Part shown: positions 10,396 through 25,400 of the stretch, one piece after another
Layout of the letters: every line of letters begins with the position of its first letter
Position numbering within the stretch: the stretch's first letter is position 1
Origin: Sipunculus nudus
Lineage: Eukaryota > Annelida > Sipuncula > Golfingiida > Sipunculidae
Length of the DNA: 64,000 nt
Assembly (NCBI GenBank): GCA_026874595.1
Contig: CM049311.1
Location: forward strand, 77,638,453-77,702,452
Reading direction: 5' to 3'
Notes under the pieces: generated by a model
Told to the model about the DNA's origin: nothing
The model's database searches: none
The model's input: only the letters and a program-made list of their open reading frames with translations
Program-made: the position numbers and the translations under genes

Positions 10396-13300
10396 CCTGG
10401 TAAATTATGATTTGACCTAGCTAAACATTGTTTCACTACAGCTTTCTTGACTGTAATTTAGTTAAAAATATTGCACTGTGCATCCTATATAATACCAACA
10501 GTGTATGAAGCTGATTTAGTATGGAAATTTATCTATAAAGGGAAGAAACAAAGATCTGTAAGGTTCTTTGACAGACCTCATATTTCTGATGTCCCATACA
10601 TACAACTGCCCATCTTGAGTGCCACAGATTGCTGAAGTGGGGGAGACGAAATAGCAACAGTTAACAGCGTCACCACAGGCTGCTTCAAAAACCTGAAAAA
10701 CAGAAAATACCAGGTCAATTTAGCTCAATGACCAGAAAATTTGGACCCTAGTTTTTATGCAAAGACTACCGGTACACATGAGCCAGTCAATGTTCCAATA
10801 TCCTAATCCTGCAAGTAAAGTAATCTCACCAGATTTCTGTATATATCCAGCTTACAAGGGAAGTGTTATTATGTCCAGTGAATTGACATTTTTGGTCAAA
10901 GCCACCAAGATGAATGTTTGCTTGTTATAGGTGAATTAGTGCTGCCATCTATGGGTAATAATGTAAATAATTTTACATGCATTTTTGTATGATGCACTTT
11001 AGTGACGTCACTCAATCAAAGGATTTAACACATCACAAGTGAATACAGTGGGCTACATAAAGATTGCAGCTGTTGATTGTTGGTATACATCACTGAACAG
11101 GATTGTAAGTAACCTTTATCCACATCATCATTCCGAGGTCACAGCCAGTCATGGCACAGAAAGCTTTCTCATCATAGCTTAGTTGAGATACCTGTATTCA
11201 ACCACAGAGTCTCCACAGAAGATTCAATGCCACTCACCCAGTTATCCTTGGACACATTCAGTAATTCAGAAAAAAAAAAATTTCTGAACCTTTGATTTCT
11301 ACTTCTGGGTAAATGGAGGTAAACATTGGTTTCTCTTTTTAAATTTAGGAAAAACAAATTAATAAAATTTCAGGTACTATTGCAAAATAAATTTGAGGTT
11401 TTACTGTGTGGATATAATACACTTTAATTTGAAAATAATAGTAAAGAGTAATTAAAAAACGTCTTACTGAAACGGAAAAGGTTTACTTATAATTGATGGA
11501 ATTTTTTTGTTATTTTTCTCTGGAGGTTTTGAGACTGGTTTTTGTTAGTTTATTGAACATACCTTTTTCCTGCTCTGTAACCCATAGCCCTGTAATGTTC
11601 CATTCTCACATGCTAGCAGTAACAGCTTGCCACATGTTAATACCTCTTTCTCACCTTAAAGGTAAAATATATATGATATACCAGTTGCATATGAGAAACA
11701 TTTCAAAAATAGGTTGCAAAATAATTTACCAAGATCAACTAACCTGAAATCAATTTGTGATGACTACCAAACATTGTGTTTTTGTATAAATGTCTTTGCA
11801 TTAGTGCTGGAGGGGTGTTTTATTTATGTAGTATTTTTGTAACCAATAACTATTTGCAATTATTGTTACTGGTAATTTCAATCCTTGCTAATTCAAAGGC
11901 AACTAAATGATTTATAAGAGCACCACAAACGTGCATAATTTGCCCTTTGTCTATCTGGTGACCGTTGACCTCATTTAATAGCATGAATTTTTATGAGAAG
12001 GTAATTCAGGTAAGAAACTCTATTGGTAAATCTGTCTAACAAGTTCCATGAAAATCCATAGGATTTTGGAAATTCACTAAATGTGGTTACCTCTGACCTC
12101 ATTAAGTATGCATGGATTTTGCTGGAAATCAAACTTGGGCAAGATATATGTTATTGATTAACATTTCTGATGAGTTTTATCAAAATCTTTCATATTCTTC
12201 ACAAGTTATTGCGGCGACACCACAAAGTAGCCTAGTGACCCATGACCTTATTAAATATGCATGAATTTGCCCATAATCAAACTCGGGTGAGAAATCTGTT
12301 AGGAAATCTGTTAGGAAGTAGTTATGGTGAGTTTCCTGAAAATCTATCAAAGCCCTGGTAATTTATCGTGGTGACACTAATAGGTTAACGGATGGTTGGT
12401 GGGTTTACCATAATACTCAAGTCATATGACGGGCCTACAAAAATTGTAATTAATTGTTTTTCACCAAGGTTGGGGTGGGTTTGTGGGGGGACTGGATTTT
12501 ATGGGCCTATGAAAATCCACTAAAAATTTTTTTTACCTGAATATTGATTTAGAAATAAACTTAATTACAACAATTTGTAACATTAATTCCTCAACAGCCA
12601 GTATGTAAATTATTTTAATACATAATTTAATTCACACAGAAACAGATTTCAAATTTAACACTTCAACACAGAAAGAGAAGTGGGAAGTACAGAATCCACT
12701 CACCAGGTGGTTCATCAGGGTATCCAAGACCAAAGCTCTCCTCTGGCACACCCAGACAGCAAGCATTTAGAGGTCCTCCACATTCCTCAACTGTACCAAG
12801 ACAACTCCTTGTCCCACAGTCCCATAGCTTGGCTGTACCATCACTAGAACAGGATACAATGTTTCTCCCTCGCTCCACAATAGCGGTGTCTGTTACCCCT
12901 GGAAAAACAATACATCATTTGCTGTTAAAACTTTGAAAATTTAAAACTTGATTGCCTAGATTAATATATTATATAAATGATTGTTGGGAAAATTTAGAAT
13001 TTATAAAAAAAATATTAATGGTCCCTAGAGGTTAAAAATATTGCACAGTCCCTAAATTTTTAACAAATACATGTTTTTTATTTTATAAGAAGGTTACATT
13101 AACAACAATTTTGTTCATTTGATTGTTTGTATGTTTAGATCAGGTTTTCTATACAGAAAGAATGAACCAAAAGACACAAATTTGCTTGTGCAAATGAGCA
13201 GTGTAGCTAGAGTTTTTACTGCTTGACACACCATCAGGGGTCCAAGAGCTACAGTGTGGTACAGTGGAGTCTACCTCACAGACTGTTGGACAGATCCAGC

Positions 13301-16300
13301 AGGAATTCCATACAAGTTAGGTGGTGAATCTATGCAGATGAACCTATCCCATGTATTACAGCCTACTTTTGAGGATAGGCTCTCATTTAGTAAACATCCT
13401 TCCCGTCATACATGGTAGTGTTTACAACCATGCTAGTTTCCTATCAGCAGATACAACTAGAAGATACCAAGAGCCAGCGTGGATATGAACCAATATCTCA
13501 TTTCATTTTCAGAGTGTGCTCATTATTTTGTCCAAACTAATCTTTCAGCAGTAATTTTGGTCAGAATGGCATCAAAGCATCTGTATAAACGGTTATATAT
13601 AGGAGTTAAAAGGTGTCTTCATGCTACACAAGAAAGATGTGCCCAAACATGTTTCGAAAATTCTGTTCAACCATCTGTGAGGTAGACTCTCAACGTACCA
13701 AGTCGTACCACTTGTGTCAAGTCCTGATTTACCCTTGAAAAGTCTCTGTCGAAATAAACTGTGATATTTTTTTGTGATCTGACCAGCACGACTGGAACAG
13801 ATGAAGCATTTTTCACCTTGATTTTTACTAGCTTATCATACCTGTCCTTAATTCTGCACTCCAATTAAGTTTGATCCCTAATGTGACAGATGGTGCTGTT
13901 ATATATCTAAGACTGGCTAACCTATTTTATATAAGAAGAGCACAAGAACAAATTTCCTTAGACACTGATTTAAAGTAACAAACTGCTTTCTGCCTAGATA
14001 CAAAAACTTAGTTGTTCAAAGGTGGTGCTGTGAAAGCCCTTAAAAAATAGTTTGAAATATCTCTGGATTTATGGAGAAATAAGGAAACTGACTCCCCTTA
14101 GGACACACTTGGCCTTATTGTCAACAGTTCAACCCAAAAACATGCATTTCCCAGGTGTGGCCACAGAGAGTATGGTGATGAAAGTCCAGTGTGACCACCA
14201 TCAATTATAAAATAGATTGTCTGTTCACATGGTATGATTTCATTTTTGATATTTTATAATACTACATAAATTTATTTAATATACAAAAATGAATGGTCTG
14301 GCATTTTTTTTTCTGGTAAAAAGTAAAATATACTAGAGACCCAGTCTGGTGGCTACATTTTTTAACAGTTTATTTGACTTACCCCTTTTATGAAAATTAT
14401 GATTTTGTTTTAAAATTCTGATACAAAGAATCCTGTTACCATATTCTGTATACCCTTCTTTAAGCAGGAAGGACTGTACCAAGTAAAATAATTACCTGCC
14501 TTGTGACCAATCAACGTGGCAGCACACTGCCCAGTCTCAGCTGACCAGACCTTTAACTGCATGTCTGCTCCTCCAGTAAGAACCACCAGCCCCGATGGAA
14601 AGAATCGGCAGGTATAGACATCTCCAAAGTGACCCACTAAATCTCGCTGTACCATCAGATATCAATAAAATAATCAAAGAATCATGAAATCATCTACTTG
14701 CCCTGTCTACAATTTATGGCCCAAGTTAGCATTATGTCACTGTAGAATGAACAAAGATACCTTTCAGAAACAAGATTTGATTGGTAACCAATTTTCATGT
14801 ACATTGATCAAATGATGACCTGCATTTAAAGACTAACTCTCCTAAGCAGAAAAGTGGTCACTCAAAGCAGGGACCACTGTACAACAGCTTTGTGGTTGGC
14901 ATGAAAAAGGGTTTGCAAAAAAAAATTTAGAATAACTGGAATAATATTGCTTGTGCCAATAATCTTACACAATGCTGTTGTGACTTACCCGAACTTCTCC
15001 ATTGTTTGTTGTCCAGATCTTCAACTTTTCTTCTGTGTCACAAGACACTGCCAAACCCCCATCTGTCACATCTATGCATGTCACCTGAGAAACACATTGA
15101 TCAGCTGAATAAAAACTTGTTATCAAGGCTGCCACTACGTATTCAAGGAAAAATATAAAATCTTTTAAGAAAAATTGTCTAAAACTTGTATGAAAGAGCA
15201 TAAATCTATGCTTGCATGAAAGAGCATAATTCAATACAAAATTCAATACCAATAATTCAATACCAAAATGCAAAAACTCTTCTAAACATTTCCTGGAAAT
15301 TCTTTCAGCACAGCTTTCACCTGTACCATGTAAAGTAAAACCTCATCTAATGACCACCATGTTTTAGCTACCACCTCAAAATAACAACCCCTTTTCCATG
15401 GTCCCAACTCTTTTTTGCTCTTTATATCGAGCTTGCTCAGACCACAACCTCAAAAATGTGACAATAAATATCCAGGTCCTGCTGGTGGTCATAATTTTAT
15501 GGTTTCACTTTTTCATATAGGCTGACCCACAAACTCTATGTGACCTTAATCGCATATTCATTCAATGAATTGTCATAAGTACTGGACAAATGAACAACCT
15601 ATCAGGTGATCATTGGCATTGTAAACCTTCAATCATCTGACAAGCAAATAATTTGCATAATTTGGCAGAGCTCTGCCAAACAGAACAGATGTAGTCTAAA
15701 CTAGTACCCATGTTGGCATGTTTTCCAGGATATGTTTTTTTTAAACAAAGGAGACAGAAGAAATATTTCTACAGCATAGGTTGCAGGAGCCATTCCTCCG
15801 ACTACCAAGAAGTGAGTAATTATGTCCTACCTGACATGTGATTCATGATAAAAATAATCCAAAATATTGCAAGACAGTTCTTATTGAACAGTGATTCCAG
15901 TTGAGGTGGTCAGTCAATGCAACGTCATATGTCATCAACTTTTGTGATGTCATTTTTGTCTTGTAAACAGCTCTTACAATCATGGGCATGGAAGATCTTC
16001 TATGTAGGAGTGTTTTGGGGGCTCATTATAATAATTTGGTGAAAAGGGCAGAGAATATGGGCTGTGGTGGATAGGTCAATTAAACCCCTTGACTGTGTTA
16101 AGCAGTGGCTTGGTTGACCAACATCCTCTCAGGTACTTTGTCTAAACTATAACCACCAGGTAAATGAGAGAAACAAAGGTAACTACTACCCAGGTGACAA
16201 TTTATACACTGGACATGAAACACTGAGTAAAGGATGGACAAAAATTAATGTGCAGTATCACCTTAGTATATATTAGTTACTCACCTTTTTGTTTGGTTTA

Positions 16301-19300
16301 TGGATTGTGCTAAATGTCACATTTGGAGCTTGAAATTTACAGCTGTATCTGGTTTCACCACATTCATATCTCACTGTCAACAACCTCTAAAAAATATGAA
16401 TGGTTTATAAACAGTCATCCACTTTAAAGGCACTAAATAGCAGAACCAGGTCTAAATGAAGGAGGGTGATCTATATTTAAATATTGCACTTACACTTGAA
16501 AAGCATGATTTAATAATAAATTAACTAATACAGACACACCACTTGAATTACTGATAAAATGTATTTATCATCAGAGAGATGACAATTAACATGTTCAGGA
16601 AAACAACTCTTTATGGTTATGGGTATCTTACAATTATAATCACCTCTCTATTTCAGGCACTTTTCTTCTACAAGCACTTTTCTTTATTACAGACAGCTCT
16701 CTATTACAGGCATCTCTTTATTACAGACACTTTTCTATTACTGGCACCTCTATTACAAGCACCTCTTGATAACAGACACTTCTCTATTACAGGCATCTCT
16801 CTATTGCAGGCAGTTCTCTATTACTGACACTTCTCTATTACTGGCACCTCTTTATAACAGGCACCTCTCTATTACAGACATTTCTCTATTACAGGCACCT
16901 TTTTATTACAGGTACCTCTCAATTACGGACACTTCTCTATTAGGTGGCACCTCTATTACAGGCACTCCTTTATAACAGTCTTGTGCTCTGTTACAAGCAC
17001 CTCTTTAATACAGACACCTCTCTATTATAGTCCCCTGCTCTGTTACAGCAACCTCTTTATTACAGGCACTTTCATTTACAGGCATCTCTATAATTAAACA
17101 AAACAAAAATCAAATAAGGGGTTATTTACAATACATTCTTTTTCATTTTCTTTTAAGTCTTAAATAGCATTTAAATATCCAATTTTAATTATCATGAACC
17201 TTTGAGATTTAACTTGAACTTGTACAGATCATATGTATACATTAACATTTAGTTCGTCCATTTTGTTTTGAAACTGAAATACAACATTGAAACAAACTGT
17301 GGATACAACAGATGATACCTTTGATACAGCATCAACAGCAAACCCATCAGAAGCTGAGATGTAGAGGTCACCACTTCCTGATACAGCTTCTGGTGTCAGC
17401 TCACCATACACACTCGGCTGACCTGGAGTTAAATATAATCAACATTAAGACTTGTGTAAAGAACCTTACATTGCTAACTGATTGAACAGTATGTCTTTCT
17501 TTGACATGGGCAGATAATCTGAGACAGTTAGAAGGCAAACAATTATGGCTTAATTGTTTTCTATAGAAACATAGGGTCAAAGGCAAAATTATGCAGCTGT
17601 CCATTATCTCATTCCAGTGGCCCAGTGTAGAAGTCAGATGGAACCTCATGCACAAAGACTTCATAGCCTAGCAACAGTCAGGATAAACTTCATCTGGCAT
17701 ACAAGTGATCAAGACATGTCTCTGAGTTTTGCAAATTTTGTTGATTTCTACTTATTATTATATACATATTATTTTTCTTGCCCTAAGATAAATACTGTTG
17801 ATATGATCGACTGAATACAGTTTTTGCTGGGAGTGGTTTACATTGAGCCTGTAACATTAACAAGTGGCTCACAGGGCCATGATGTTCAGCTGAATTTGAC
17901 ATACAGGTGATGTATATATTTATTAATTGTTCAAGTTTGATCTGGTGAAAAATATTTGTAAGGAACATTGAACAATCAATAGAATGACTTCAAGAGTGTT
18001 CAAATGCATGTTTTTTGCCCTTAGTCCTTAGACTTAGGTAACACTAACAGTGACCTTAACTAAGCTTTCCAAGAAGACTTTACCAGGAACTCCCTAGGTG
18101 CTAAGTTAGAAGGTTCTACTTCAAACTGCTATGACATGTGTCTTTTAGACTATCAGGGTACTCAAATCATGTTCTTTTGCATACCTCAAAGTATATACAG
18201 GTCACAGCACTTGATCTTGTTTTGATGTCAATGGAGACATAACAATAACATTTCTAGGCCAAATGGATACAATTTGTGCCCCTTCTGACTAATTAAATCT
18301 GACTCCTTTTTGGTGCTCAAAACTAATGTTTTTGGCCAGTACCAAGCAGAATATAAGTCACCATGACCTTATTTGAGGTTTCTGAAGAGATTTGCCTAGG
18401 AGCTCCCTGAATGTACAGTTAGAAGTTTCTAGGTTTAACAGTTTCAGTTTGTGCCTTGTTAACGTCCAGATTGCTTCATTTGAAGATCTCAAAATAAGAG
18501 AAAATAATGAGTAAAACTTAGAAAAGGTTCAGGTGGTGCATCGGAATTCAGAAACTGATGAAACTGTCCATGATCAATATGCATAAAAATAATATGGCAA
18601 TTTATGTATTAGTTACTGAGATACTGGAGCTTTTGTATCAATTTTTTTGTATTATTCAGGGCTGCATAAACTGGCCCCATAAGATTTTTGCATTATTGAC
18701 AGATGCATGGACATACAGAAGGACAATGAGTGATCCCTATATCTCAGATGACTTTCAGTCAGCTGAGCTAAAAACTGCATCAAACTGGAATTTGTGTTCC
18801 CCTTCTAAATATACCATACTTTTGGTCCTTTCTATTTCTACCATTATTTGGCTACCAAGTATTACCCATCTACTATATTTCACCAGTACAGGGAGGTAGA
18901 TCATGTAATTTTGTTTGATATCTTTTCACCAGAAGTTACAAAAAAAGACTTTACCTGATCAATTTAAGCATGTCTATGAATACAATATGATGGCAATCTT
19001 ACTTCATACATGAACCATAAAAATTAATTTCTGCTGCCCTTGGAACATTTAAGAGTGGAATACTTCAGTCACTCTGATAAACTTCAGGGGTGCATGCATA
19101 TTCAACAGATGCATATAAATATATATATATATTATAAGGTTTACCTTTAAGCCTGTATGAAACCCAAGCTTTTCCATCCCGGTCCCTGAAGAGAATACAA
19201 TGTCAAAATGTTACACATACATATTATATATATTGGCACACAAACACACATACAGAGTTTGATCATCCAAGTCCCATGTCAGAGACAACACTTCTCAATC

Positions 19301-19413
19301 TCATGTGATGTATTTTGTATGGAAAAGTGCCTGAAAACCCTAATATTTTATTTATTTACTAATCAATCTGTAACAATCCTAACCAAACATTGTGTGCTAT
19401 ATGTGCATGTGTG

Positions 19414-19454
<41 letters not shown>

Positions 19455-22400
19455 TCACAAAAAGCTTCTGATAAATCAATGATTGTTTAATGCTGAGATA
19501 TACTCTCTTTCATATTGATTTCTATATTATTAATGATACCATTAAATAAGACATATAAAATGTCTTTGCATATATAAAACATCTAAGTGAGGTGGTGTAA
19601 TTTTGTGTAGCTGGTGTGACTTGGGGTCTCTAACTTGAAAGTCAAATCAAAACAACTCTTCACCAATGACTGTGCAATCCACATCTATAGGAGATCTTGG
19701 TCAACAATAAGGAGTACATTTCAATGTGTCCAAATGTAACATTTTCAGTTTCCTACCACAACTGGCCATGAGAAAGTTCAGAGGAACAACTAAGGAAGAT
19801 GTACCAGATAAAAAGGAATCATATCAGAAGATAAAGACGCCATACCAAAGTATCATTAGATCTTGTCTGATTTTTGCTGCTGCCATCTGGATTCCACACC
19901 TGAATTCAAGGAAGAAATTCCTTAAACTTGTCCAAAACAGACCTTTGTACTTTTTATATGGTCTTAGGTCTGAAAGATGGGCAGCATCACTAAACTGAGT
20001 TAAATCCTAGGGTGGCAGTCCGTTTTGCAGATATTAGAATGACACTAGTTACAATGGTATCTAACCCTCCTGTAGAAGATCATCCATGGAGAATTTGTAC
20101 TCACACCAGAGGACCTTGGGCTGGAACAGGCTGACAGAAGAAGTCAGGTCCTATGAAATTCACATAAACACAAAGTTAGAATAGACAGTGGAAAACCAGT
20201 CCTTAAAATAGATCTCAGGGTTGTTAATTTCCTGGTAAATAAGCTTATTTCTAGATCAGAAGGAATCCATGGAATTCCCTGAATTTAAGGATTTATAGAC
20301 AAACCTTTCTACAGTTTTTTGTTTAGTATACCACTACCTGAAAGGTGCTATTAACACCTTTAATCTGGTAGTTATGTCAGAGTAAATCAGTTTACTTATA
20401 TGAGCACTACAGAGGGTCTGACCAAGGAGTTTACAGGGATGGAGTATCAAGTGAGAGTCTGGCCATGCCGGATGTTGCTGACGGGGGTCATAAAATTCCC
20501 TGCTCTAAGGCACAAAGAGATGCCATTGATAAGCCCTGTGATACAGCGCGAGAGACTTCGGCGCGACTTTGGAACAGCACGTTATAGTACCGGTATTTTT
20601 TATAAATATTGTGACAAGGATGAGTAAGTTTCTCCCCACTTGTATCTCCGGTAGTATTTAATATAAATTTTTAAACAGTCATAAGTTTGAACACCATATT
20701 TTCATATATGTGGGAAACGTGTGTGAAGCTGTCGTTGCTAATGACGCCTGAGCTATAGCTTGGCTGCGGTAAATATGGGCGATAATAAGAGAACAACCCC
20801 ATCAGTGACAGAGGGGGCGATGGCTCACTGTTATCGATCAAAATGAAAGTCATCCGTTCATAAGCGTCAAAATTTTTTTTTATCTACGGAATACATTAAT
20901 ACATGGCTAATTATTAATATAAGTCAGAAGTATGGGAACTGATGGAATTTTTTATAATTCCGAAGTTATTCAGGGAAAGTAAGGTTTACACTGATCAAGT
21001 GATTCCTCAACACGAGACCTTTCTAGATATATTTGTTGCGCATAATTCTTGACAAAACAAACCAATGCGCATTCATAATTCCCGTCAATGTTATTCCAGT
21101 GATTTACTGCTCAGTTACTGGATATATCGCTCTCCGCTTCAGCGAGCTACAGCGGACCGCAGAAGTAACATCTAGCAGGCTCGCTTTATCAAAGGCGGTG
21201 CCGGTGCTGCGCCTAACACCGCAGCACAACAGGAGCACAATAGAGTTAATGGGCTTATCATGTCTTAATTGCAATTAGCGCACGACTGACACTCGCGACC
21301 TGGCAGGGCTTCTGACAGCTGTTACTCCATCCTTGTAAACTCCTTGGTCTGACAAACCATCTTATTAGTGGTCAGCTAATTATCATAATACCTTAATTAG
21401 CTTGGTTGAATGTTAACAGGTGCACAGTATCTAAAAAAATATGTGTTGAATGACTTAACCATTAAGCATCAGTAATGTTAATCATCACAAAGTATAAATT
21501 TATGCCTTCCATTAGCAAGATCACGGGCTGGAACTTTTATGATTCATTTGGAAAGAATGCACAGGCTGACAAAAAGTAAACCCTGCAGACAGCATGCAGA
21601 CAAAGTGCAGATCAAAGAAATTACTTTGATGGAGTCAAAATGAGTTCAAGATATTGTTACAAGGTGTTTTTATGTGTGTTTCCACTTGTAACACAGGTTG
21701 AGAGAGCCACAAGACAAGTTTGGTAGAAGCTTCTCTTTAATTCCATATGAGTTCACAATGTTGTTACAGCAGAAGGGCGGTCTCCCTTCTCTCTGCCTGA
21801 ACAGCGCACCATGCATGACTTTTTGATACAGAGTTGGGACTGACATACATTATTGATGCATAGTCATTGACCCTTAGTGAAATCATCAAAACTAGATATT
21901 TCTTGGCACTGCAGGTGCATAGTATCCCCAGACAATTAATCCCCCCCCCCCCTTTAACAATAGGCCCCCATCTTCAGCAGCATATTCTGACACTTGGCAA
22001 GTGAGCATGGTTACTTCCATCTATCAACTTGAGAAACAATATTTTTCACCAAATATGGGTGCCAATATGGTAAATCACTCTTGAGAAATGGGGTTTATTT
22101 ATACTATTAAAATGGCAAGGTAGGTGGTGCAACCTGTCTTGTTGATGAGAATATAGACATTTAGTCCATCTCTGGACCCTTGTAACCTATGTTAGACCTG
22201 ATGGACGGACACCTACGTGTCCGTCCATCAGGTCTAACATAGGACACAAGGGTCCAGAGATGGACTAATAGACATTCAGCTTTCTCAGTTATAAAAAGTG
22301 TGCAGTCAATGAATAGGTTTTTTTTCAAAATGAAATAGGTTATTTCTTGGCAACGCAGGTGCCATAGTATCCCCAGACAATTAATCCCCCCCCCCCCTTT

Positions 22401-25400
22401 AAGATAAGCCCCTCATCTTCAGCAACAATTTATATCAGACCACACTCATAGAAAAGGTCACTCTCATAGAAAAGGTCATGACCCCAATTTCAATATACAT
22501 CATCCCCTAACCCATGTCTATGTATATTATCACCAAGTAATAAAATACTGAAAATAAGATTTTAGATAACAAGAACCAAAGTGTCAACTTTAGGATAAAG
22601 CCATCAGTAATCATAACTTAGTTCACTGAAACAACTATAATTATTGTTCTTAGTTATTTTATTATTACAAATATGTTATTACTTCATTCAGGCATTTCAA
22701 ATGGCCAGTTCAATACCATATAGCAAACCAGGTATTTCACAGATTTATCATCATAACATTTATTATTGCAATTATGTATTATTTTGTGTCTGGAATCTTT
22801 TCATGGTTGAATGTACACAAATGTTCATGTAAGAGTTAATTAGTGAGAGTGTAAAGTAGTCTCTCAAGGGTTAATGAATTGTCTTTGACACTTGCCACAT
22901 CAAGATTAGCAAACTGACAAGAGGAAAAATCATCAAGGTATAATTTACCTAAGAGTGAGAAATATTCATTTATTTGTATTGTCTTTACCTTCTATATACG
23001 AGTCACCTAGGGCAGGGACAGGCAGTTAAAGTTATAGTTCCAAATTGGAGGTGGAGTTAGCATTTAGATAGAGAAGAAATTTTACATAGCGAGGATCATT
23101 GCCAGCAAGTGAAGTCATCACCATTTAGTTAGCCATTAGAAGAATAACAGAAACTTCGTACATTAAGAAAAAGGAATAAACCATTGTTACATCATCATCA
23201 ACAAGTCTGCTGCTCCTGAAACTCCCAAACAACAACAATATATCACCGACAACAAACATAAAATTCCAACCGGTGATAATATGCATAATATGAAAGAAAT
23301 CTGTCCATTAGTTTTTGACTTATAATGCTCACAGTACTGTTAAGTGGCAATGATGGGGTATTAAACGGTATGAAAACAAGTAAAAGAATAACAGGTGGCA
23401 CTATCAGTTTCCGGTACATGACAACACTATCCAAGATCTTTGGTCAAGTTGATTTTTGGACCAATCAATGCATCCCTTATTGAGATATTATTGATTTTGT
23501 GTGATTTTCACCATATATGGCAATATTCAAGGTAAAGACCACTCTCATAGGAAAGGTCATGACCCCAATTTAAATAAACATCATCCCATAACCCATATCT
23601 ATGTATATGCATAATATGAAAGAAATCTGTCTGATAGTTTTTGACTTTTAATGCTCACAGTACTGTTAAGTGGCAATGATGGGGGTATTTAACAGCACAA
23701 AAACAAGTAAAAGAATTACAGGTGGCGCCACCTGTTTTCAGTACATGACATTACTATCCAAGATCTTCTGTCAAGTTGACTTTTGGACCAATCCATGCAT
23801 CCCTTATTGAGAAATTAATGATTTTGTGTGATTTTCACCATACATGGCAATATTCAAGGTCAAAGCCACTCTCATAGGAAAGGTCATGACCCCAATTTAA
23901 ATAAACATCATCCCATAACCAATATCTATGCATATGCATAATATAAAAGAAATCTGTCCATTAGTTTTTGACTTATAATGCTCACAGTACTTTCAAGCAG
24001 CAATTTTGGGGGTATTAAACAGCACGAAAACAAGTAAAGAATAATAGGTGGCGCCACCAGTTTTTAGAACATGACAACCCTATCCATGATCTTCCATCAA
24101 CTGGATTTTGGGATCAATCCATGCAAGATTTCTTGAGATATTCAAGAAAATCCAATCCATGCAAGATTTCTTGAGATATTTAAGAATTTGTGATTTTCCC
24201 CAAAATTGGACCTATTCAAGGTCAAGGACACTCCTAATCAAGGTCATGACCTGATTTTAAATAGGCGTCATCCTCTCACCCATATCTATACATATACCAA
24301 GTTTGGTAAAGATCCGTGAAATATTTTTTTAGTTATTACGCCAACAAGATTTATATGTGGCGGCGGCGGGACCCGTTTGAAAACATAGTATCCCCCGACT
24401 TTGTCTGGGGATTCAATAATTGTTTACCCACATTTATCAAGACAATTCTTTTCCACTTAACAAGTTAAACAGACCAAGAAATGGCCAGTTTGTTGCAATT
24501 AGCCTGTCTGACACCTGGGTCCCATCCACTAGAGGTGTGATACCACAACCTGCCTAGGACTCAAACTAAAACCACAACCTGTCCAGGAAAATTTGTGATT
24601 TTCCCCAAAATTGGACCTATTCAAGGTCAAGGACACTCCTAATCAAGGTCATGACCTGATTTTAAATAGGCGTCATCCTCTCACCCATATCTATACATAT
24701 ACCAAGTTTGGTAAAGATCCGTGAAATATTTTTTTAGTTATTACGCCAACAAGATTTATATGTGGCGGCGGCGGGACCCGTTTGAAAACATAGTATCCCC
24801 CGACTTTGTCTGGGGATTCAATAATTGTTTACCCACATTTATCAAGACAATTCTTTTCCACTTAACAAGTTAAACAGACCAAGAAATGGCCAGTTTGTTG
24901 CAATTAGCCTGTCTGACACCTGGGTCCCATCCACTAGAGGTGTGATACCACAACCTGCCTAGGACTCAAACTAAAACCACAACCTGTCCAGATCGCTATC
25001 TTCCTAGCCCCACTGGGCTCTGATCCACTGAGGCCAGCAGCATAGTTAGACCCACAGGTATGGTAATATTTCAAATTTGGGTAACCCAGTCCATGTTTCA
25101 GGTCACATTGACTGGGAACATTCAACTCGCTGAACACCAACAAGCAAATAAGTGTTTGAGGCAGTGATTATTATAACTTAAAGTAAGGAATAAATATTCA
25201 TTAAAAAACTTTGTTTCATACACTTTACACAGTAAACCGTCAACTGGATAGAAATATTCCTTAAATTGCCTGAATTAAGCATATAGTGGGGTTTTCTTAC
25301 ATAAAATTATCAGTACCCACCCCATTTGTGTAACTCTAAAGCATGCTGATAAAGAAGCAGCTTGTGTTATTTAAAATAAAAAAAAACTATATGTTAAACA

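Noticed and set aside
10206-10403. Tyr-Ile-rich open frame
   Set aside because: Translation of a TA microsatellite.
20444-20475. Alternative PAAF1 exon 1 (ATGGCCAGACTC... on the minus strand) with matching phase
   Set aside because: It lacks the conserved DW motif and lies in an inverted repeat. The exon at 37166-37105 matches the PAAF1 N-terminus better and also fits the phase.
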